From assembly GCA_030589965.1 (NCBI GenBank), contig JAUUZM010000058.1, positions 1 through 11,577 of the forward strand: a stretch of 11,577 nt of DNA, in the 5' to 3' direction. A program made the translations under genes and the position numbers. The DNA is from Bacteroides sp. GTDB lineage: Bacteria > Bacteroidota > Bacteroidia > Bacteroidales > SM23-62. The notes below the pieces were generated by a model, which saw only the letters and a program-made list of their open reading frames with translations, had not been told where the DNA came from and did no database searches. Below, piece by piece: positions 7,490 to 11,577 of the stretch. Numbering within the stretch: the first letter of the stretch is position 1; every line of letters starts with the position of its first letter.

Positions 7490-8377
7490 ATGAACTATAA
7501 AGAAACCTTTCTGGATTATCTCCAGTTTGAAAAAAGGTATTCAGATCATACTATTCTTTCATACAGGACAGATCTGGAGCAGTTTGAGAAGTTTATCATG
7601 GAGGAGGCCGGAGATGCTGATCCTACAGCCGCAAATGGTAAACTTATTCGTTCCTGGGTTATCCGGCTAATGGATTCGGGTCAGAATGCCAGCACTGTAA
7701 ACCGGAAGATTTCAACCTTAAAATCATTCTATAAGTACCTGATGCGGGAGCAACAGATAAATACAAATCCGATGGACAAGGTCCTGAGTCCAAAGCAAAG
7801 CAAAAAACTTCCTGCTTTTGTAGAGGCAGATAAGATGGACCTGCTTCTGGACGAATATGAATTCGGTGATGATTTCAGGGGGGTAAGGAACCGCTTAATA
7901 ATTGAAATCTTATATATTACAGGAATGCGGCAGGCCGAATTGATCGGCCTTAAGGAGGGAGATGTTGATCTCTTTGAGCTGAATATTAAGGTAAGCGGAA
8001 AAAGAAATAAGCAAAGGATTGTTCCATTTGACCGGACCTATCTTGACATTATCAAGACCTTCATTAAACTGCGCAATGAAGAATTCCCGGAGTCAGCATA
8101 CCCTAATCTGTTTCTCACCGATAAGGGAAAGCCCTTATATCCGAAGTTTGTATATAAGGTAGTGAACACATATCTCCGCTTTGTCACGACTATGGAACAC
8201 CGCAGTCCGCATATACTTCGGCATACATTTGCCACACATATGCTTAATTCCGGGGCAGATCTGAATGCAATAAAGGAAATACTCGGTCATGCAAATCTTT
8301 CAGCGACCCAGGTTTACACCCATAATACATTTGAAAAATTAGTTACTATTTATAAACAAGCTCATCCCAGGGCATAA
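7490..8377 (+). CDS. Tyrosine recombinase, XerC/XerD type
   Basis: The 295-residue protein has the length and two-domain layout of chromosomal Xer recombinases. An N-terminal helical core-binding domain spans about 1-90, and a catalytic domain about 108-290 carries the complete active site: Arg147 (TGMRQAE), Lys171 (SGKRNKQR), His241 and Arg244 (HILRHTFATH), His267 (LGHANL) and nucleophile Tyr276 (TQVYTH). Such enzymes resolve chromosome dimers at dif near the terminus. Whether this is XerC or XerD cannot be settled without comparison, so no symbol is given. It is probably the housekeeping enzyme and not an integrase from a mobile element: it sits between rpsU and hpf, a familiar Bacteroidetes arrangement, with no att-like repeats or cargo. 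It starts 85 bases after rpsU and ends 13 bases before hpf. Confidence 0.93.
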   Translation: MNYKETFLDYLQFEKRYSDHTILSYRTDLEQFEKFIMEEAGDADPTAANGKLIRSWVIRLMDSGQNASTVNRKISTLKSFYKYLMREQQINTNPMDKVLSPKQSKKLPAFVEADKMDLLLDEYEFGDDFRGVRNRLIIEILYITGMRQAELIGLKEGDVDLFELNIKVSGKRNKQRIVPFDRTYLDIIKTFIKLRNEEFPESAYPNLFLTDKGKPLYPKFVYKVVNTYLRFVTTMEHRSPHILRHTFATHMLNSGADLNAIKEILGHANLSATQVYTHNTFEKLVTIYKQAHPRA

Positions 8378-8390
8378 AAGATGAATCAAT

Positions 8391-8690
8391 ATGGATATCA
8401 AAATTCACTCAATCCGGTTTGATGCAGATACCAAGCTGCTTGATTTTATCAACGTTAAGGTTCAGAAGCTGATTCAGTATTTCGATGACATTATAGGGGC
8501 AGAGGTTTTTTTACGCCTTGACAAGGCCCAGGACCTCGAAAACAAAGTTGTGGAAATTCGACTAACCCTACCTGGAAATGAGTTGTTTGCAAAAAAGCAA
8601 AGCAAGAGTTTTGAAGAATCTACAGACCTTTCTGTCGAGGCCTTGAGAAAGCAGATCGTCCGGCATAAATCAAAACTCAGACGGGCATAA
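8391..8690 (+). CDS. hpf: Ribosome hibernation-promoting factor, short form (HPF/RaiA family)
   Basis: The 99-residue protein has the beta-alpha-beta-beta-beta-alpha pattern of the HPF/RaiA fold: an opening strand MDIKIHSIRF, a first helix (about 13-31), strands with AEVFLRL and VVEIRLTLPG, and a basic C-terminal helix ending KSKLRRA. These proteins bind the decoding centre of the 30S subunit and inactivate or protect ribosomes in slow or stationary growth. It lacks the C-terminal dimerisation domain of long HPF, so by length it is the short form. The start ATG at 8391 is 13 bases after the recombinase stop, indicating an operon. A weak GGC/GCC fold and a run of nine T (8703-8711) follow the stop and could terminate the unit. 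That T run overlaps the -33 box of the next promoter. Confidence 0.9.
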   Translation: MDIKIHSIRFDADTKLLDFINVKVQKLIQYFDDIIGAEVFLRLDKAQDLENKVVEIRLTLPGNELFAKKQSKSFEESTDLSVEALRKQIVRHKSKLRRA

Positions 8691-8708
8691 AATAAAGCCA
8701 TCTTTTTT

Positions 8709-8740
8709 TTTGTGATATAAATAAAATATTTATACATTTG
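8709..8740 (+). promoter_or_regulatory. Promoter of the tRNA-tuf operon
   Basis: TTTG at 8709-8712 and TACATTTG at 8733-8740 form a consensus Bacteroidetes -33/-7 pair with 20 bases between them. Transcription should start near 8747, about 40 bases before the first tRNA. The nearby sequence holds a small hairpin (AGGGT 8755-8759 with ACCCT 8767-8771), and the flanking GAAC (8742-8745) could pair with GTTC (8775-8778) if transcription starts early enough; this may aid 5' processing. Confidence 0.8.
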
Positions 8741-8786
8741 CGAACCGAATTTCAAGGGTGTTTTGGACCCTATCGTTCTTTGATTT

Positions 8787-8860
8787 GCCAATGTAGCTCA
8801 GCTGGTCAGAGCAGCTGATTTGTAATCAGCAGGTCGGGGGTTCGAATCCCTTCATTGGCT
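8787..8860 (+). tRNA. tRNA-Thr (anticodon TGT)
   Basis: The full cloverleaf can be drawn: acceptor GCCAATG/CATTGGC, D stem GCTC/GAGC, anticodon stem GCTGA/TCAGC with loop TTTGTAA (anticodon TGT at 8821-8823), variable AGGTC, and T arm with TTCGAAT. The T stem has two G-U pairs at its outer end. The discriminator is T and CCA is not encoded. It reads ACA and other ACN codons. It matches E. coli thrU in identity and in being first in the tuf operon. Confidence 0.97.
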
Positions 8861-8871
8861 CGGACTTATTC

Positions 8872-8954
8872 GGGGAGATACCAAAGTGGTCAACTGGGGC
8901 AGACTGTAAATCTGCTGGCGTACGCCTTCGTAGGTTCGAGTCCTACTCTCCCCA
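8872..8954 (+). tRNA. tRNA-Tyr (anticodon GTA)
   Basis: A class II tRNA of 83 bases: acceptor GGGGAGA/TCTCCCC, anticodon stem GCAGA/TCTGC with loop CTGTAAA (GTA at 8906-8908), a long variable arm around GGCGTACGCC, T stem GTAGG/CCTAC and discriminator A. CCA is not encoded. It lies 11 bases after tRNA-Thr and corresponds to E. coli tyrU. Confidence 0.97.
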
Positions 8955-9076
8955 CTGGTAGTTGAAAGTTTTAAGCAGATAGAGATTGAGGAGATTGAAT
9001 ACCCCCGGGAACAGTTGCAAATTGTAAAATGGACAACTTTTATAGCACACTCACACACACACACCCATGCCTTCAA
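8955..9076 (+). other. Long spacer inside the tRNA cluster, with a CA repeat
   Basis: This 122-base spacer between tRNA-Tyr and tRNA-Gly is far longer than the other two tRNA spacers (11 and 6 bases). It holds a CACACT-CACACACACACAC tract at 9046-9064 and a short inverted repeat AGTTG/CAACT (9013-9017, 9034-9038). I see no gene, no promoter consensus and no tRNA remnant in it. Confidence 0.6.
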
Positions 9077-9149
<73 letters not shown>

Positions 9150-9155
9150 CAAGAA

Positions 9156-9227
<72 letters not shown>

Positions 9228-9286
9228 CTTTGTTTTTAAGAAGAATAAACAAGAAGTAATATTCAATTTTCTAACAAGTTAAAGTT

Positions 9287-10474
9287 ATGGCTAAAGAAAA
9301 ATTTGACAGATCGAAACCTCACGTTAATATTGGCACCATTGGTCACGTTGACCATGGTAAAACCACATTAACCTCTGCTATTACTATGGTGCTTTCCAAG
9401 CAGGGACTGGCAACCGTAAAGGATTTCGATTCGATTGATAATGCTCCGGAAGAAAAAGAAAGGGGTATTACAATTAACACTGCTCACGTAGAGTATAATA
9501 CAGTGAAACGTCACTATGCACACGTTGACTGTCCTGGACACGCTGACTATGTTAAGAACATGGTTACAGGTGCTGCCCAGATGGATGGTGCTATCCTGGT
9601 TGTTGCAGGAACAGACGGACCCATGCCCCAGACAAGGGAGCATATCCTTCTGGCTCGCCAGGTGAACGTACCAAAGGTCGTTGTTTTTATCAATAAGGTG
9701 GATATGGTTGATGATCCGGAACTTCTGGAATTGGTGGAAATGGAGATTCGCGAACTCCTCGACTTCTATGAGTTTGATGGTGACAATGTCCCCGTTATTT
9801 TAGGTTCAGCTCTTGGAGCGATGAACGGAGAAGCCAAGTGGGAAGAGAAGATCCAGGAGCTTATGGATGCAGTTGATGAGTATATTCCAATTCCTCCACG
9901 TGATATCGAAAAGCCATTTTTATTGCCGGTTGAAGACGTATTCTCAATCACAGGGCGCGGTACAGTAGCAACCGGACGTATTGAGACGGGTATTGTACTG
10001 ACAGGAAACGAAGTACACCTGATCGGACTTGGAGCTGATGGAAAGAAAACAGTTGTAACCGGTGTTGAAATGTTCCGTAAGATTCTTGACCGTGGGGAAG
10101 CTGGTGACAACGTAGGTCTGCTTCTCAGGGGTGTTGACAAGAATGAGATCAAAAGGGGTATGGTAATTGCAGATCCCGGATCCATCAAGCCACACACCAA
10201 GGTGAAGGCGCAGGTTTATGTATTGAAGAAAGAAGAAGGCGGTCGTCATACACCGTTCCATAATAATTATCGTCCACAGTTTTACCTGAGAACCCTTGAT
10301 GTAACGGGTGAGATTCAACTTCCTGAAGGGCGTGAAATGGTAATGCCAGGTGACGATGTTGAGATCATTGTTAATTTGATTTACCCTGTGGCTATAAACA
10401 AGGGACTAAGGTTCGCCATCCGTGAAGGTGGCCGTACTGTTGGTGCCGGCCAGGTTATAGATATTGTTGAGTAA
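9287..10474 (+). CDS. tuf: Translation elongation factor Tu
   Basis: The 395-residue GTPase carries aminoacyl-tRNA to the ribosomal A site. All G motifs are intact: P loop GHVDHGKT (19-26), switch I RGITI with Thr62, DCPGH (81-85) with catalytic His85, NKVD (136-139) and SAL (174-176). Domains 2 and 3 follow, including the conserved GRGTVATGRIETG start of domain 2 and the C-terminal GGRTVGAGQV segment. Length is normal. ATG at 9287 is preceded by an A/T-rich leader without a Shine-Dalgarno. It is co-transcribed with the four upstream tRNAs from the promoter near 8740, an arrangement shared with E. coli tufB. A strong hairpin lies 28 bases after the stop. Confidence 0.98.
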   Translation: MAKEKFDRSKPHVNIGTIGHVDHGKTTLTSAITMVLSKQGLATVKDFDSIDNAPEEKERGITINTAHVEYNTVKRHYAHVDCPGHADYVKNMVTGAAQMDGAILVVAGTDGPMPQTREHILLARQVNVPKVVVFINKVDMVDDPELLELVEMEIRELLDFYEFDGDNVPVILGSALGAMNGEAKWEEKIQELMDAVDEYIPIPPRDIEKPFLLPVEDVFSITGRGTVATGRIETGIVLTGNEVHLIGLGADGKKTVVTGVEMFRKILDRGEAGDNVGLLLRGVDKNEIKRGMVIADPGSIKPHTKVKAQVYVLKKEEGGRHTPFHNNYRPQFYLRTLDVTGEIQLPEGREMVMPGDDVEIIVNLIYPVAINKGLRFAIREGGRTVGAGQVIDIVE

Positions 10475-10501
10475 TAGTCCATAACGCTTAGCTTTAATAA
10501 T

Positions 10502-10549
10502 TGTCGGGGGTTCGGGCTGGTTTACGGTCCGAACTCTTGGCATGTTTTT
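10502..10549 (+). terminator. Strong hairpin with T tract between tuf and tRNA-Trp (terminator or attenuator)
   Basis: Positions 10502-10519 pair without interruption with 10525-10542, giving 18 base pairs in RNA (seven of them G-U) around a five-base loop GTTTA. The core GTTCGG/CCGAAC is fully Watson-Crick. TGTTTTT follows directly at 10543-10549. This is the form of a Rho-independent terminator. tRNA-Trp begins only 13 bases later, leaving no room for a separate promoter, so partial read-through or RNA processing is likely. Confidence 0.65.
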
Positions 10550-10562
10550 ACAGATATAGCAC

Positions 10563-10635
10563 ACGGGTGTAGCTCAGTTGGTAGAGCATTGGTCTCCAAA
10601 ACCAAGGGCCGGGAGTTCGAGCCTCTCCACCCGTG
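10563..10635 (+). tRNA. tRNA-Trp (anticodon CCA)
   Basis: Acceptor ACGGGTG/CACCCGT, D stem GCTC/GAGC, anticodon stem TTGGT/ACCAA with loop CTCCAAA (CCA at 10596-10598), variable GGGCC, T stem GGGAG/CTCTC with loop TTCGAGC, and discriminator G, the usual tryptophan identity base. The 3' CCA is not encoded. It lies between tuf and secE, a common place for trnW in bacteria. Confidence 0.97.
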
Positions 10636-10650
10636 CAAATTTTTCAAGGA

Positions 10651-10842
10651 ATGAAGATAAAAGCATATTTTGAAGAGACATGGAATGAGCTGGTACATAA
10701 AGTGTCCTGGCCAACCTGGGCTGAGTTACAGAACAGTGCCATGATCGTGATGATCGGAACCGTTATCATTTCGCTCCTGATTTTTGCGATGGATATTAGT
10801 TTCCGTAACATTATGGAAATGGTTTACAGCCTGTTTTATTAA
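10651..10842 (+). CDS. secE: Preprotein translocase subunit SecE
   Basis: The 63-residue protein is the single-helix form of SecE, which clamps and stabilises SecY in the inner membrane. A short amphipathic N-terminal helix leads to the conserved cytoplasmic motif ELVHKVSWPTWAEL (13-26), then one membrane segment at about 28-48. I choose ATG at 10651. A GTG at 10633 opens the same frame but lies inside the last three bases of tRNA-Trp, so it would be removed on tRNA processing. AAGGA stands immediately before the ATG, too close to act as a Shine-Dalgarno. The gene begins 15 bases after the tRNA and ends 21 bases before nusG. Confidence 0.94.
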   Translation: MKIKAYFEETWNELVHKVSWPTWAELQNSAMIVMIGTVIISLLIFAMDISFRNIMEMVYSLFY

Positions 10843-10863
10843 AATATTGAAATACCAAGATCG

Positions 10864-11415
10864 ATGGGTGAAATTGACAAGAAATGGTATGTCCTGAGAG
10901 CGATCGGGGGGAAAGAAAAGAAAGTGAAGGAGATGATCGAGAGTGAAGTGTCAAGACTGAACCTCGAGGATTATGTTTCTCAGGTACTGATCCCCACGGA
11001 AAAAGTCTACCAGATACGCAACGGAAAAAAGATCAGCAAGGAAAGAAATTTCTTTCCCGGTTACGTGCTGATCGAAGCTTCTCTGGTGGGAGAAATACCA
11101 CATATTCTTAAAAATATTACCAATGTAATCGGATTCCTTGGAACAAAGGGGGAAGAGTCCCCGACCCCGCTCCGGGCGAGCGAGGTAAACAGGATACTTG
11201 GGAAAGTTGATGAACTTGCAGCCAGTGAAGAGGAAATCAATGTTCCTTTCTTCGTAGGTGAATCGGTCAAGGTAATTGACGGACCATTTAACAGCTTTAC
11301 GGGAGTGATTGAGGAGGTTAATGATGAGAAGAAGAAGCTGAAGGTCATGGTGAAGATCTTCGGTAGAAAGACCCCGCTTGAGCTGAGTTTCCTGCAGGTA
11401 GAAAAAGATAGTTAA
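10864..11415 (+). CDS. nusG: Transcription termination/antitermination factor NusG
   Basis: The 183-residue protein has the two domains of NusG. An NGN domain (about 6-115) shows WYVLRAIGGKEKKVKEMIE, FFPGYVLIEA and VIGFLG, and binds the RNA polymerase clamp. A C-terminal KOW domain (about 128-181) contains VGESVKVIDGPFNSFTGVIE, and binds Rho or ribosomal protein uS10. Length is typical, with no insert. NusG affects polymerase pausing, Rho termination and transcription-translation coupling. It follows secE closely and precedes rplK, the order conserved across bacteria. ATG at 10864 puts the start just before the first NGN strand. Confidence 0.96.
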   Translation: MGEIDKKWYVLRAIGGKEKKVKEMIESEVSRLNLEDYVSQVLIPTEKVYQIRNGKKISKERNFFPGYVLIEASLVGEIPHILKNITNVIGFLGTKGEESPTPLRASEVNRILGKVDELAASEEEINVPFFVGESVKVIDGPFNSFTGVIEEVNDEKKKLKVMVKIFGRKTPLELSFLQVEKDS

Positions 11416-11521
11416 AAATATTCAAACGAATTGTCTGATATATTCAGACGCCCGATGCTGGGTGCTGAAGCTTCCAATATAGATGGCAATCTGTTGATTA
11501 ACCGGAAATCGTAGAATAAAT
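11416..11521 (+). promoter_or_regulatory. Structured leader of rplK, possible ribosomal-protein autoregulatory site
   Basis: The 106 bases between nusG and rplK hold no gene. GTCTGA (11433-11438) and TCAGAC (11444-11449) form a perfect six-pair hairpin with a TATAT loop and no T run. A GC-richer segment with GATGCTGGGTGCTGAAGC and a GAAGCTTC palindrome follows, then a small AATC/GATT fold. In E. coli the rplK leader is where protein L1 represses its own operon. That the same happens here is inference from position; I could not match the L1 motif. Confidence 0.4.
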
Positions 11522-11577
11522 ATGGCGAAAGAAGTAGGAGGATTAATCAAATTACAGATCAGAGGTGGGGCAGCGAA
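11522..11577 (+). CDS. rplK: Large ribosomal subunit protein bL11 (uL11), N-terminal fragment
   Basis: The frame from ATG at 11522 gives MAKEVGGLIKLQIRGGAA and then runs off the window. It matches the L11 N terminus, in which MAKK...GYIKLQ(V/I)..G.A leads into the conserved NPSPPVGPALG segment, which would begin at the cut. L11 forms part of the GTPase-associated stalk base of the 50S subunit. Its place after nusG supports the call. No Shine-Dalgarno is visible. Confidence 0.93.
   Translation, partial: MAKEVGGLIKLQIRGGAA

Noticed and set aside
7490..8377. Tyrosine recombinase as a sign of an integrative element
   Set aside because: Its length, intact Xer-type active site and place between rpsU and hpf indicate the housekeeping Xer enzyme. 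Although tRNA genes are nearby, no att-like direct repeats or cargo genes were found.
9766..10200. Minus-strand open frame of 144 codons inside tuf
   Set aside because: It lies antisense to highly conserved EF-Tu coding sequence and has the Ser/Pro/Thr-rich composition typical of antisense shadows.

Overview
This window is ordinary housekeeping chromosome from a member of the Bacteroidota (Bacteroidetes), probably class Bacteroidia. The order cannot be fixed from the sequence alone. Several signs agree. Three strong candidate promoters have the Bacteroidetes form TTTG-N19/20-TAnnTTTG instead of sigma70 boxes. Almost no gene has a recognisable Shine-Dalgarno sequence. A BamA/TamA-type outer-membrane protein carries a lipobox (TamL type). 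bS21 and HPF have the short lengths usual in this phylum, and rpsU-xer-hpf-tRNAs-tuf is a gene order familiar in it. I see no phage, insertion sequence, CRISPR array, defence locus or other cargo, and no convincing undescribed system.

Layout. Positions 1-922 (minus strand): the 5' end of an unrecognised gene, cut by the window edge, lies just downstream of a SpoU/TrmH-family RNA methyltransferase gene. Positions 923-1006 are a divergent promoter region. Positions 1007-3331 (plus): a TamL-like outer-membrane assembly lipoprotein. After a 177-base gap with its own promoter come class II fructose-bisphosphate aldolase (fbaA), an NSS-family sodium-coupled transporter and a membrane-anchored protein with three helix-hairpin-helix repeats (3509-6950). 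A 262-base intergenic region holds a perfect 15-base palindrome and a near-ideal promoter. Then come rpsU, a Xer-type tyrosine recombinase and a short hibernation-promoting factor (7213-8690).

From 8709 a consensus promoter drives a translation cluster: tRNA-Thr(TGT), tRNA-Tyr(GTA), tRNA-Gly(TCC), tRNA-Thr(GGT), tuf, tRNA-Trp(CCA), secE, nusG and the start of rplK, cut by the window end. The four tRNAs before tuf have the same identity, anticodons and order as the Escherichia coli thrU-tyrU-glyT-thrT-tufB operon, so this is a deeply conserved arrangement.

The genes of the right half work together in translation and secretion: tRNAs and EF-Tu deliver amino acids, bS21 and bL11 are ribosomal proteins, HPF protects idle ribosomes, SecE anchors the translocon and NusG couples transcription to translation. 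The most notable non-coding element is an 18-base-pair hairpin followed by a T run between tuf and tRNA-Trp. It looks like an intrinsic terminator or attenuator and could set the ratio of EF-Tu to SecE/NusG/ribosomal protein output.
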